A stretch of DNA of 64,000 nucleotides from Nocardia harenae NBRC 108248. GTDB taxonomy: Bacteria > Actinomycetota > Actinomycetes > Mycobacteriales > Mycobacteriaceae. The notes under the pieces are model-generated. The model was not told the origin of the DNA. It saw only the letters and a list, made by a program, of their open reading frames with translations, and did no database searches. Position 1 is the stretch's first letter. Each line of letters starts with the position of its first letter. Below, piece by piece: positions 39,818 through 48,271 of this stretch. The stretch lies in assembly GCF_001612885.1 (NCBI RefSeq), contig NZ_BDBH01000011.1, forward strand, positions 62,001 to 126,000, given 5' to 3'. Made by a program: the position numbers and the translations under genes.

Positions 39818-40978
39818 CTACCGCCCCGGCCCCTCGAGGATCGTCACCGCGGCTACCGCGGTGGGACCGCCGAGGTTGTGCGCCAAACCGATTCGCGCCC
39901 CGTCGACCTGATTGACGGCGCTCCCGCGCAACTGCTCGAAGAGCTCCACGCACTGCGCGACGCCGGTGGCGCCCGGCGGGTGGCCCTTGCACTTCAGCCC
40001 ACCGCTCGGGTTGACGGGGAGCGCGCCACCGACGGCCGTGACCCCGGCCTCGACCAGCTTGTACCCCTCGAACCGCTCCGCGAAGCCCAGATCCTCGTAG
40101 CTCATGAGCTCGATCCCGGTGAAGTAGTCGTGCACCTCGGCGACGTCGACGTCGGAGGGCGCGAGCCCGGCCATGGTGAAGGCGCGGCGCGCGGCGCGGA
40201 CCGTGGCCTGGAAGGTGGTGAGGTCGGCGCGGTGCTGGTGCATGACGGTGTCCAGCCCGAGCCCGACCCCGCGCACCCAGACGGGCGCGTCGGTGTAGCG
40301 GTCCACGACGTCCTCGGCGGCGAGGATGAGCGCGGCGGCCCCGTCGCTCTGCGGCACGCAGTCGTAGACGCCGAACGGCTCGGCGACGATCGGCGCCGCC
40401 AGCGCCTGCTCCACGCTGATCTCGAAGCGCAACCGCGCCTTGGGGTTGGTGGCGCCGTGCCGGTGGTTCTTCACCGCGACCATGGCGAGGTGCTCGCGGG
40501 TGGCGGGCGATTCGTGGAGGTATCGGTTGACGTGCAGCGCGAACCCGGCGGGGGCGAAGAGCCCCAGCTGGTAGTCCCAGGCGCGGTGCCGCGTCATGGA
40601 CTCCCACTCGCGCAGCATGTCCTTCTCCGCGGTCTCGCGCAGCTTGTCCGCGCCGATCACCAGCGCCACGTCGACCGCGCCGGAGGCGATGGCGTAGAGC
40701 GCGTTGCGCACCGCGTCGTTGCCGGTGGCGCAGGAGTTCTCGATGTGCGTGACCGGCAGGTCGGGGGCGTCGAGCGCGTCGGCGAGCAGCCCGGCCGGGA
40801 AGCCGTCGGTGGTGCGCAGCGCGCCGAACCAGGCGGCCTGGATGTCGCCGATCCGCACACCCCTGTCCACCGAGGCGGCGCACTCGGCGAAGGCCATGGG
40901 CAGCAGATCCTGGACGCCGAGCGCGAAATGCTCGGCGAACGGCGTCATTCCGGCGCCGACGACCGCGACCCTTCTCAT
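39818..40978 (-). CDS. Thiolase-like lipid-transfer/acetyltransferase protein with active-site Cys
   Basis: This 386-residue thiolase-superfamily protein has RRVAVVGAGMTPF, the nucleophile block IENSCATGNDAVRNALY (Cys 83), VHDYFTGIELMSYEDL and NPSGGLKCKGHPPGATGVAQ, which gives the catalytic His and second Cys-like region. All thiolase residues are present, so 3-ketoacyl-CoA thiolysis is plausible. It overlaps the DUF35-type gene upstream by four bases. Pairs of a thiolase-like and an OB-fold protein occur in the steroid aldolase systems, but those lack the Cys seen here. Confidence 0.88.
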   Translation of the reverse strand: MRRVAVVGAGMTPFAEHFALGVQDLLPMAFAECAASVDRGVRIGDIQAAWFGALRTTDGFPAGLLADALDAPDLPVTHIENSCATGNDAVRNALYAIASGAVDVALVIGADKLRETAEKDMLREWESMTRHRAWDYQLGLFAPAGFALHVNRYLHESPATREHLAMVAVKNHRHGATNPKARLRFEISVEQALAAPIVAEPFGVYDCVPQSDGAAALILAAEDVVDRYTDAPVWVRGVGLGLDTVMHQHRADLTTFQATVRAARRAFTMAGLAPSDVDVAEVHDYFTGIELMSYEDLGFAERFEGYKLVEAGVTAVGGALPVNPSGGLKCKGHPPGATGVAQCVELFEQLRGSAVNQVDGARIGLAHNLGGPTAVAAVTILEGPGR

Positions 40979-42150
40979 GAGTTCTCCGTCTCGGGTTCGA
41001 AGGCGTACCCGTAGTCCGGCACGCCGGAGCGCTCCGCGACCCGGCGCAGCACCATCCGGCCGCGCACCCCGATGGCCGCGGTGCCCGCGTCGGCGCCGGT
41101 CACCTTGGCCAGCGCCCGCACCCCGACGTCGTCGAGTTCCACGATGACCAGCGAGTACGGGCTCTCCAGCCCGGGCACCGGCATGCGCACGGTGGTCTCC
41201 GCGTACACCGTCCCGGTGCGCGGCAGCGGGACCAGGCTGTAGTCGGTGGCGAGCGTGCCGTCGGCGCCGAGCCGGTAGCGCGGCGGGAAGTCCAGCTCGG
41301 TGCTGCCCCGGTGCCGCCCGGCCTCCCAGCGCACCTTGGCCTCGAAGGCGCGGTCGTAGGCGGCGAGCGAGATGGGCAGGTCGGCGCCGGGCTCGCGGAC
41401 GCCGTCGGAGGGGGCGCGGGCGGGCGGCTCCACCCGGTGCAGCGCCACCGGCCCGGGGACGACGGTCACTCCGGAGAGGCTGGCCTGCTCCACGCCGACC
41501 AGCAGCCCGGCGGCGTCCCACTCCACCATGGTGGCGAGCGCGAAGAGCGCGGCGGAGGCGCCGAGCGTCGGCACCTGCGGCGGCGGGGTCCGGCAGAGCG
41601 CGGTGGCCTGCTTGTGGTCCACCCCGGCCACCGCGACCGGGGTGTCCAGCCAGGCCGCGGAGAGCGAGGCGGCGAGGCCGCGCTCGCGCAGCAGCCGGGG
41701 ATCGCCGTAGTCGTGCACGCCCGCGTCGTCGCGGGTGCGCACCGGCAGGCTGCGGGAGACCCGCGCCGTTGTCCGCACCTGCGCGCCGTCCCGATCGGAG
41801 AGCCAGGCCGCCGCCGCGCCCGCCGGTTCCAGGTCGACCCCGATCACCAGGGTGCGCGGGCGGGCCGAGCTGAGCGCGTCCAGCGTGGCGGGGGCGCCGC
41901 CGAGCCGCTCGATCACCTCGAGCTCCGGGTCCAGCCCGAGCCCGGCGAGCAGCACCGCCGCATTGCTGCTGCCGACCAGCGGCAGCTCGCGGCTGACCAG
42001 TATCACCCGCTCCACCGGCTCGCCGCCGGCCAGCGCGGCGCGCCCGGCCTCCACGGCCAGCGTCACGGCGTCCTCGTCGTCCCCCGCGACACGGTTGTGT
42101 CGATCCCCCCAGCACGGCAGGTACGTCCCCATCGACGCGACGTGCGGCAT
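40975..42150 (-). CDS. OB-fold (DUF35-like) protein fused to a thiolase-like N-terminal domain
   Basis: This 391-residue protein starts at ATG 42150 after AGAGGAG. The N-terminal 240 residues look like a degenerate HMG-CoA synthase/thiolase fold (MPHVASMGTYLPCWG, VERVILVSRELPLVGSSNAAVLLAGLGL). The C-terminal part has FPPRYRLGADGTLATDYS, TGTVYAETTVRMPVPG and YSLVIVELDDVGVRALAKVTG, as in DUF35 OB-fold proteins. The four Cys of the usual zinc ribbon are absent. Such proteins form complexes with thiolase-like partners, here the next gene. It is the third gene of a minus operon from the aldehyde dehydrogenase. Confidence 0.8.
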   Translation of the reverse strand: MPHVASMGTYLPCWGDRHNRVAGDDEDAVTLAVEAGRAALAGGEPVERVILVSRELPLVGSSNAAVLLAGLGLDPELEVIERLGGAPATLDALSSARPRTLVIGVDLEPAGAAAAWLSDRDGAQVRTTARVSRSLPVRTRDDAGVHDYGDPRLLRERGLAASLSAAWLDTPVAVAGVDHKQATALCRTPPPQVPTLGASAALFALATMVEWDAAGLLVGVEQASLSGVTVVPGPVALHRVEPPARAPSDGVREPGADLPISLAAYDRAFEAKVRWEAGRHRGSTELDFPPRYRLGADGTLATDYSLVPLPRTGTVYAETTVRMPVPGLESPYSLVIVELDDVGVRALAKVTGADAGTAAIGVRGRMVLRRVAERSGVPDYGYAFEPETENS

Positions 42151-42169
42151 GATCAACTCCTCTCGGGCG

Positions 42170-43378
42170 TCAGGAGACCGCGCCCGCGGTCTTCAGCGCG
42201 ATGATGCGGTCCCAGTCGAAGCCGAGCTCGAGCAGCACCTCCTCGGTCTGGGCGGCGAACTCCGGGGCGGGCCGCAGCTCGGGGGCGGCCACGTCGAACT
42301 GCACCGGGCTGGCGACCAGCTGCAGCTCGCCCGCGGGCAGCACGTACTCGTTGGCCCGGATCTGCCCGTCCGAGAGCAGTTGCTGCGAATCCTGCACCGG
42401 CGCCCACGGCCCGGCCAGGGTGGCGAAGCGCTCGGTCCACTCGGCCAGCGTGCGCGCGCCGATGGCCTCGCGCAGGATGGCGACGCCGTCGGCGGTGTGC
42501 TCCGCGATCGTCGCGGCATCCGCGAAGCGCGGGTCGTCGGCCAGCTCGGGCCGGTCGATGTGCCGGACCACATCGGCCCAGAACTTCGCCGGTTGCAGCA
42601 TGACGAAGGAGAGGAACCGGCCGTCCGAGGTGGCGTAGAGCCCGGAGAGCGGATTGGTCGGCGCGCCATGGGTTCCCGGCGTCGGCGCCACCATGGGCTG
42701 CTTGCCGTGCGCGGAGAGCGCGATGGTGTGGCCGAGCGCCCACAGCCCGCTGCCGAGCAGCGAGACGTCCACCACCGAGGTATGCCCGGTGCGCTCCCGC
42801 TCGAGCAGCGCCGCGGCGATCCCGCCTGCCAGGTTGGTGCCGGAGATGGTGTCGCCGAAGGCGGGGCCGGGCGGCGAGATCATGCCGTCGGTGTCCGGCG
42901 GGGTGATGGTGGCGGCGACGCCGCCGCGGCACCAGAAGGCGGTCATGTCGTACCCGCCGCGCACCGATTCGGTGCCGCGCGGGCCGAGCGCGCTGCCCCT
43001 GGCGTAGACGATGGCCGGGTTCACCGCCCTGATGTCGTCCACGTCGATGCCGAACTTGCTGCGCGCCGAGGGCAGGAAGCTGGTCAGGAAGACGTCCGCG
43101 CCCCTGGCCAGCTCCAGGATCACCTCACGCCCCTCGGCCACCGACATGTCGATGCCGACGCTGCGCTTGCCCCGATTGGCATGCTCCACATTGGGATTCG
43201 GGTCGCCCTCGACCGTGAAGGCGCCCACCCGGCGCAGCCCGCGCTGCGGATCGCCCGAGACCGCGTGCTCCACCTTCACCACGTCGGCGCCCCAGTCCGA
43301 GAGCACCGCCCCGGCCGAGGGAACGAAGCCGTACATGGCGACCTCGAGCACCTTGATCCCCGCCAACGGCCCCGTCAC
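42170..43378 (-). CDS. CaiB/BaiF-family CoA-transferase
   Basis: This 402-residue class III CoA-transferase begins at GTG 43378, overlapping the aldehyde dehydrogenase stop (GTGA). It has LAGIKVLEVAMYGFVPSAGAVLSDWGADVVKVEH at the N-terminus, EHANRGKRSVGIDMSV (CoA-binding strand), and GGYDMTAFWCRGGVA around the catalytic Asp region. These enzymes move CoA between acids, or act as racemases or hydrolases of acyl-CoA. It probably activates the acid released by the aldehyde dehydrogenase. Confidence 0.88.
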   Translation of the reverse strand: MTGPLAGIKVLEVAMYGFVPSAGAVLSDWGADVVKVEHAVSGDPQRGLRRVGAFTVEGDPNPNVEHANRGKRSVGIDMSVAEGREVILELARGADVFLTSFLPSARSKFGIDVDDIRAVNPAIVYARGSALGPRGTESVRGGYDMTAFWCRGGVAATITPPDTDGMISPPGPAFGDTISGTNLAGGIAAALLERERTGHTSVVDVSLLGSGLWALGHTIALSAHGKQPMVAPTPGTHGAPTNPLSGLYATSDGRFLSFVMLQPAKFWADVVRHIDRPELADDPRFADAATIAEHTADGVAILREAIGARTLAEWTERFATLAGPWAPVQDSQQLLSDGQIRANEYVLPAGELQLVASPVQFDVAAPELRPAPEFAAQTEEVLLELGFDWDRIIALKTAGAVS

Positions 43379-44841
43379 GAGAGCACCTCCGCGAGGGTCT
43401 TGCGCTCGAGGAACTCCTCCAGCCCGACCCGGCCCATCTCCCGGCCGATCCCCGACTGCTTGTACCCGCCGAACGGCGCGTCGGGGTGGAAGTAGTTGCC
43501 GCCGTTGATGCTGAAAGTGCCGGTGCGGATGCGCCGCGCGATCGCCTTGGCCCGCTCGGAGTCGGCGCTGAAGACGCCGCCGGAGAGGCCGTAGATGGAG
43601 TTGTTGGCGATCCGCACCGCGTCGTCGTCATCGTCGTACGGGATGAGCGCGAGGACCGGGCCGAACACCTCCTCCTGCGCGATCTCGCTGTCCGGGTCGA
43701 CATTCGCCAGCAGCGTCGGCGCGTAGAAGAAGCCGGGATCCAGCTTCGTGCCGCCGGTCACCAGGGTGGCGCCCGCCGCGACCGCGCGCTGCACCAGGCC
43801 ATCCACCTTGTCCCGCTGCTTCGCGCTGATCAGCGGGCCCATGTAGGTCGATGGGTCGTTGGGGTCGCCGTGCTTGACGTGCCCGAAGTTCGTCGCGACC
43901 AGCTGCGCGATCTGATCGTGGTCCTTGCGCGGCACCAGCAGCCTGGTGGTGAGCGCGCAGCCCTGGCCTGCGTGCGTGACGATGCTGAACGCCGCGAACA
44001 TGGCGGCCAGGGAGTAGTCGGCGTCGTCCAGCACGATCGCCGCCGACTTGCCGCCCAGCTCCAGGAAGACCTTCTTGAGCGTGCCGCTCGCGGCGGCCAT
44101 GATCTGCTTTCCGACCGGGGTGGAGCCGGTGAAGGTGACCACGTCCACGTCCGGGTGCGTGGTCATCCGCTTGCCGACCTCGACATCCGAGGACGAGAGG
44201 ACGTTCACCACGCCCGCCGGGATATCGGTGTGGTTCGCGATGATCTCGCCGAGCGCCAGCGTGGCCAGCGGGGTGTCAGGGGCGCCCTTGAGCACCACCG
44301 TGCAGCCCGCCGCCAGCGAGGGCGCGAGCTTGGCCAGCGCCAGCTGGTGCGGGTAGTTGTAGGCGGCGATGGCGGCCACCACGCCGGCCGCCTCCTTCTC
44401 CACCCAGCGGTGGTGCTGCGCGCCGCGGATCTCGACATTGCCGAGATCCTCGGTCCAGTCGTAGTCCTTCAGCAGATCGGCGTAGAAGCGCACGATCTCG
44501 AACGGCGTCTCCAGCTGGTTGCCGTGCGTGAGCGTCTTCGTCGCGCCCACCTCGGCGATGGTCAGCGCGCGCAGCTCCTCGACGTTCGCGCGCAGCGCCG
44601 CGTACAGCTGCTCCAGGCAGCGCGCGCGGAACTCCGGGTTCGTCGCCCAGTCGGTGTCGTCGAAGGCCCGCCGGGCGGCGGCGACCGCCGCGTCCACCTC
44701 GGCCACCCCGGCTTCGGGGGCGTACCCGTAGATCTCGCCGGTGGCCGGGTCGAGCGAGGCGAGTGTCCGCCCGGTCTCGACCAGCTGCCCATCGATCAGC
44801 AGCCGGCGCGCTACCGCGACCGTCTGTTCCTGCGTCGACAT
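43375..44841 (-). CDS. NAD(P)-dependent aldehyde dehydrogenase
   Basis: This 488-residue enzyme has the fold and catalytic residues of the ALDH superfamily: AYNYPHQLALAKLAPSLAAG, VFLELGGKSAAIVLDDAD (general-base Glu near residue 262), and THAGQGCALTTRLLVP with the nucleophilic Cys (near residue 296), then EEVFGPVLALIPYDDDDDAVRIAN. It oxidises an aldehyde to an acid. It is the first gene of a minus operon with the CoA-transferase, the OB-fold protein and the thiolase. A regulon-type site at 44859 and a second at 44881 lie upstream. Confidence 0.92.
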   Translation of the reverse strand: MSTQEQTVAVARRLLIDGQLVETGRTLASLDPATGEIYGYAPEAGVAEVDAAVAAARRAFDDTDWATNPEFRARCLEQLYAALRANVEELRALTIAEVGATKTLTHGNQLETPFEIVRFYADLLKDYDWTEDLGNVEIRGAQHHRWVEKEAAGVVAAIAAYNYPHQLALAKLAPSLAAGCTVVLKGAPDTPLATLALGEIIANHTDIPAGVVNVLSSSDVEVGKRMTTHPDVDVVTFTGSTPVGKQIMAAASGTLKKVFLELGGKSAAIVLDDADYSLAAMFAAFSIVTHAGQGCALTTRLLVPRKDHDQIAQLVATNFGHVKHGDPNDPSTYMGPLISAKQRDKVDGLVQRAVAAGATLVTGGTKLDPGFFYAPTLLANVDPDSEIAQEEVFGPVLALIPYDDDDDAVRIANNSIYGLSGGVFSADSERAKAIARRIRTGTFSINGGNYFHPDAPFGGYKQSGIGREMGRVGLEEFLERKTLAEVLS

Positions 44842-44858
44842 CCCGTCTCCTCGCTACT

Positions 44859-44895
44859 GGAAATCACATTCTCACTTGTCGAGAATGATACATTC
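44859..44895. promoter_or_regulatory. Two operator-like sites before the aldehyde dehydrogenase
   Basis: GGAAATCACATTCTC (44859-44873) keeps a perfect right arm and a weaker left arm. GAGAATGATACATTC (44881-44895) keeps a perfect left arm. They are 17 to 53 bases upstream of the ALDH ATG at 44841 on the minus strand, and they point to tandem binding. Confidence 0.5.
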
Positions 44896-44962
44896 AGCGC
44901 AGCGGGCCGTGGCAACTAACGGCAATCGAGATGCTCGCCCGCCTTGCGAAAACGGACAGCGC

Positions 44963-44977
44963 GAGAGTACCGTTCTC
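44963..44977. promoter_or_regulatory. Regulon palindrome before the SDR-P450 operon
   Basis: GAGAGTACCGTTCTC has a perfect right arm and one change in the left arm. It lies 21 bases before the leader-peptide start at 44999 and 50 bases before the SDR start at 45028. Confidence 0.6.
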
Positions 44978-44998
44978 ACATTCGAAAAGGAGATTCTT

Positions 44999-45031
44999 GT
45001 GTCGCACACTACACCCGGGGGTCGCGCGTGA
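44999..45031 (+). CDS. Possible 10-codon leader peptide coupled to the SDR gene
   Basis: AAAAGGAGATTCTT places a strong ribosome site 6 bases before GTG 44999. The frame reads 10 codons (MSHTTPGGRA) and ends in TGA 45029-45031, overlapping the GTG start of the SDR gene at 45028 (GTGA). The SDR start itself has only GGGGGT before it, so translation may be re-initiated from this short frame. It contains no run of rare or regulatory amino acids that would mark an attenuator. Confidence 0.4.
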   Translation: MSHTTPGGRA

Positions 45032-45735
45032 GAACCGCTGTTGTCACCGGCGGCGCGTCCGGCATCGGGCTCGGTATCGCGGAGCGGCTGCGCGCCGACG
45101 GCTACCGGGTCGCCACCCTCGATCTCGCCCCCGCCGAGGACGACAAGCTCGGCTTCCGCGCCGACGTCACGAAGCCGGCGGAGATCGCCGCGGCGCTGGA
45201 GACGATCCGCGCCGAGCTGGGCCCGGTCACCGTGCTGGTGAACTCGGCCGGGCTGGAGGGCTTCGAGAAGTTCAAGAAGCTCACGTTCGAGGCGTGGCAG
45301 CGCGTCGTCGACGTGAACCTGCACGGCGTCTTCCACTGCGTGCAGGCGGTGCTGCCGGACATGCTGGACGAGCGCTGGGGCCGGATCGTCAATATCTCCT
45401 CCTCCAGCACGCACTCGGGCCAGCCGTTCATGACGCACTACGTGGCCGCCAAGTCGGCGGTGAACGGGCTCACCAAGGCGCTCGCGCTGGAGCTCGGGCC
45501 GAACGGGATCACCGTGAACGCGGTGCCGCCCGGCTTCATCGACACCCCGATGCTGCGCAAGAACGAGGACGGCGGCCGCCTCGGCGGCACCGTCGAAGAC
45601 CACATCGAGCGGACCCCGGTGCGCCGCATCGGGACCCCGGCGGATATCGCCGCGGCCTGTGCCTTCCTGATCTCGGAGGAGGCGGGCTACATCACCGGCC
45701 AGATCCTCGGGGTCAACGGCGGCCGGAACACCTGA
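45028..45735 (+). CDS. Short-chain dehydrogenase/reductase 2
   Basis: This 235-residue SDR starts at GTG 45028 (MRTAVVTGGASGIGLGIAERL). It has the TGGASGIG nucleotide motif, NSAG, the catalytic Ser in NISSSSTHSG, Tyr/Lys in YVAAKSAVNGL, and GITVNAVPPGFIDTPML. It is a classical SDR, probably acting on a hydroxy- or oxo-acyl intermediate. It is the first gene of the operon SDR-SDR-ferredoxin-P450. An upstream in-frame start at 44944 would translate the palindrome and is rejected. Confidence 0.85.
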   Translation: MRTAVVTGGASGIGLGIAERLRADGYRVATLDLAPAEDDKLGFRADVTKPAEIAAALETIRAELGPVTVLVNSAGLEGFEKFKKLTFEAWQRVVDVNLHGVFHCVQAVLPDMLDERWGRIVNISSSSTHSGQPFMTHYVAAKSAVNGLTKALALELGPNGITVNAVPPGFIDTPMLRKNEDGGRLGGTVEDHIERTPVRRIGTPADIAAACAFLISEEAGYITGQILGVNGGRNT

Positions 45736-45760
45736 GCAGTATCGAGCGAGAGGAATTCCC

Positions 45761-46621
45761 GTGGGACGTGTAGAGGGCAAGGTCGCCTTCGTCACCGGTG
45801 CGGCCCGCGGCCAGGGCCGCAGCCACGCCGTCCGGCTGGCGGAGGAGGGCGCCGACATCGTCGCCGTCGACATCTGCCACGACATCGACACCATCGGCTA
45901 CGCCATGGCCACGCGCGAGGATCTGGACGAGACCGCGCGGCTGGTGGAGAAGACCGGCCGCCGGATCATCGCCGAGCAGGCCGACGTGCGCGACGCGCCG
46001 CGGCTGCGCGAGGTCATCGCCGCAGGCATCGCCGAGTTCGGCAGGCTGGACATCGTGGTGGCCCAGGCCGGGATCGCAGGCATGAAGGGGCAGCCGCAGT
46101 GGCAGGCCTGGTCGGATGTCATCGACACCAACCTGATCGGCGTCATCAACACCATTCAGGCCGCGCTGCCGCACCTGGAGGAGGGCGCCTCGATCATCGC
46201 CACCGGCTCGGTGGCGGCGCTGATGGACATCAACAAGGTGGACCAGCCCGGCAAGGACCCGGGCGGCATCGCCTACGTGGTGGCCAAGCGCGGGCTCTCG
46301 CAGTACGTGCACCACCTGGCGACGCACATCGCGCCGAAGAAGATCCGCGCCAACGTCATCCACCCGACCAACTGCAATACCCCGATGCTGCAGAGCGAGC
46401 CCATGTACCGCTCGTTCCGCCCCGATCTGGAGCACCCGACCCGCGCCGACGCCGAGCCCGCCTTCGGCGTCCAGCAGGCCATGCCGATCCCCTACGTCGA
46501 GCCGGGGGATATCAGCGACGCCGTGCTCTTCCTTGCCTCCGAGGAGGCACGGTTCATCACCGGTACGCAGCTGCGCGTGGACGCGGGCGGCTACCTGAAG
46601 TGGTACGACTACCACATCTGA
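45761..46621 (+). CDS. Short-chain dehydrogenase, mycofactocin-coupled type (2)
   Basis: This 286-residue SDR starts at GTG 45761 after GAGAGGAATTCCC. The motif VAFVTGAARGQGRSHAVRLAEEGADIVAVDIC marks the mycofactocin-coupled group. Catalytic residues are in IIATGSVAALMDIN and YVVAKRG. It is similar to the SDR at 19770-20603 (same ATREDLDETA/PTAEDLAETA block), though not identical. It is in an operon with a ferredoxin and a P450, so it may oxidise the alcohol the P450 makes. Confidence 0.9.
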   Translation: MGRVEGKVAFVTGAARGQGRSHAVRLAEEGADIVAVDICHDIDTIGYAMATREDLDETARLVEKTGRRIIAEQADVRDAPRLREVIAAGIAEFGRLDIVVAQAGIAGMKGQPQWQAWSDVIDTNLIGVINTIQAALPHLEEGASIIATGSVAALMDINKVDQPGKDPGGIAYVVAKRGLSQYVHHLATHIAPKKIRANVIHPTNCNTPMLQSEPMYRSFRPDLEHPTRADAEPAFGVQQAMPIPYVEPGDISDAVLFLASEEARFITGTQLRVDAGGYLKWYDYHI

Positions 46622-46632
46622 GAGGGAAAACC

Positions 46633-46827
46633 ATGAAGGTCCAGGTCGATCAGGATCGCTGCCAGGGGCACACACTGTGCGCCATGATCGCCCCGCAGTC
46701 GTTCGCGCTCAGTGATATCGACGGCCACTCCACGCCGGTGGCCGAGCAGGTCCCCGGGGATCAGGCGGAGCAGGTGCGCGAGGCCGTGCACTCCTGCCCC
46801 GAGCGCGCGATCTCCGTCGCGGAATAG
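46633..46827 (+). CDS. Small 3Fe-4S-type ferredoxin of a P450 system (1)
   Basis: This 64-residue ferredoxin has Cys 10, His 13, Cys 16 and Cys 55: DRCQGHTLC and the late HSCPERAI. The His at the place of the second Cys is typical of 3Fe-4S ferredoxins that reduce actinobacterial P450s. It lies 11 bases after the SDR and 10 bases before the P450, so it is the natural redox partner of that P450. The ferredoxin reductase is not in the window. Confidence 0.9.
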   Translation: MKVQVDQDRCQGHTLCAMIAPQSFALSDIDGHSTPVAEQVPGDQAEQVREAVHSCPERAISVAE

Positions 46828-46837
46828 GGGGCGGCAC

Positions 46838-48190
46838 ATGACCACCGGCGAGAACACGAGCCACCGGACACCCCGTTTCCACTTCGACCGGTACGCACCC
46901 GAGTACCGGGAGAGGTTCCAGGAGATCACCGAGGAGATGCAGGGCGAGTGCCCGCTCGCCTGGACCGACACCTACGACGGCCACTGGGTGGCCGCGGGCA
47001 ACCGCGAGGTGTTCGAGCTGGCCCGCTGCCCGCACCTCTCGAACGACCACGACACCCAGGGCGTGCGCAAGGGGTACCGCGGCATCTCCATCCCGCCCGC
47101 CCCGCGCGCCCGCGGCATTCGCGGCGGCATTCTGGAGATGGACGAGCCGGAGCACCGCGAGCTGCGCTCGGCGCTCAACCCGTACCTCTCCCCCGCCGCG
47201 GTGCAGCGCTGGATCCCGTTCATCGACGAGGTGGTGCGCGCCGCCATCGACGAGCACATCGAGAGCGGCCGCATCGATTTCGTGGACGACCTGGCCAATG
47301 TGGTGCCCGCCGTGCTCACCCTCGGCATGCTCGGCATCCCGCTGGCCAAGTGGACCATCTACAACGAACCGGTGCACGCCGCCGTCTACACCCCGCCGGA
47401 CTCCCCGGATTACCCGCGGATCGCGGAGATGCACCGCACCATGGGCATCGACCTGCTCACCAACCTGGCCGAGATCCGGCAGAGCCCGCGGCCCGGGCTC
47501 ATCCACGCCGTCGCCGAGGCACAGGTGAACGGCGAGCCGCTGCCGGACATGGAGATCCTCGGCATGCTCAGCCTGCTCATCGGCGGCGGCTTCGACACCA
47601 CCACCGCGCTCACCGCGCACGCGCTGGAGTGGCTCTCGGAGAATCCGGGCGAGCGGGAGACGCTGAGCCGGGAGCGCGACGTGCTGCTGGACTCGGCGAC
47701 CGAGGAGTTCCTGCGCTTCTACACCCCGGCGCCGGGCGACGCGCGCACCATCGCCGCGGACTGCGAGGTGGCCGGAACCTCCTTCAAGGAGGGCGAGCGG
47801 CTCTGGCTCTCCTGGGCCATGGCCAACCGGGACCCGGCGGTCTTCGAGGATCCGGCGCAGGTGGTGCTCGATCGCAAGGGCAACCGGCACTACAGCTTCG
47901 GGCTCGGCATCCACCGCTGCATCGGCTCCAATGTGGCGCGCACGGTGTTCAAGCGGATGCTGGTCGCGGTGCTGGACCGGATGCCGGACTTCACGGCCAT
48001 CCCGGAGGGGACGGTGCACTACGACACCATCGCGGTGATCCAGGGCATGCGGCACCTGCCCGCCACCTTCACCCCGGGTGCGCGGCTCGGCCCCGGCCTG
48101 GACGAGACGCTGGCGAAGCTGCAGAAGGTCGTCGACGAGCAGCGGCTCGCCGAGCCGGTCACGGTGAACCGCAGCACCGCCGAGATCTGA
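46838..48190 (+). CDS. Cytochrome P450 (2)
   Basis: This 450-residue P450 starts at ATG 46838 after GGGGGCGGCAC. It has I-helix LIGGGFDTTTALTAHALEWL, ExxR in TEEFLRFYTP and the haem loop YSFGLGIHRCIGSNVAR. It differs from the two related P450s at 20629 and 53617 in the haem loop (IHRCIGSN against VHSCPGGP) and belongs to another family. Together with the ferredoxin just before it, it should hydroxylate a hydrophobic substrate such as a steroid or terpenoid. The operon ends at the hairpin 48203-48237. Confidence 0.92.
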   Translation: MTTGENTSHRTPRFHFDRYAPEYRERFQEITEEMQGECPLAWTDTYDGHWVAAGNREVFELARCPHLSNDHDTQGVRKGYRGISIPPAPRARGIRGGILEMDEPEHRELRSALNPYLSPAAVQRWIPFIDEVVRAAIDEHIESGRIDFVDDLANVVPAVLTLGMLGIPLAKWTIYNEPVHAAVYTPPDSPDYPRIAEMHRTMGIDLLTNLAEIRQSPRPGLIHAVAEAQVNGEPLPDMEILGMLSLLIGGGFDTTTALTAHALEWLSENPGERETLSRERDVLLDSATEEFLRFYTPAPGDARTIAADCEVAGTSFKEGERLWLSWAMANRDPAVFEDPAQVVLDRKGNRHYSFGLGIHRCIGSNVARTVFKRMLVAVLDRMPDFTAIPEGTVHYDTIAVIQGMRHLPATFTPGARLGPGLDETLAKLQKVVDEQRLAEPVTVNRSTAEI

Positions 48191-48202
48191 ATCCGGACCG
48201 GA

Positions 48203-48237
48203 CGCGGGCCGCGCACAGGCGTTGTGCGCGGCCCGCG
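48203..48237. terminator. Perfect 15-bp terminator-like hairpin
   Basis: CGCGGGCCGCGCACA (48203-48217) pairs perfectly with the complement at 48223-48237 around loop GGCGT. It lies 12 bases after the P450 stop. No T tract follows, as is common in high-GC actinobacteria. Confidence 0.75.
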
Positions 48238-48271
48238 CTTCGGCAGTTCACGAGTTTGCGAGGAGGCGCCC

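Noticed and set aside
44999..45031. Amino-acid attenuator
   Set aside because: The 10-codon frame has no run of a regulatory amino acid and no following terminator hairpin was seen.
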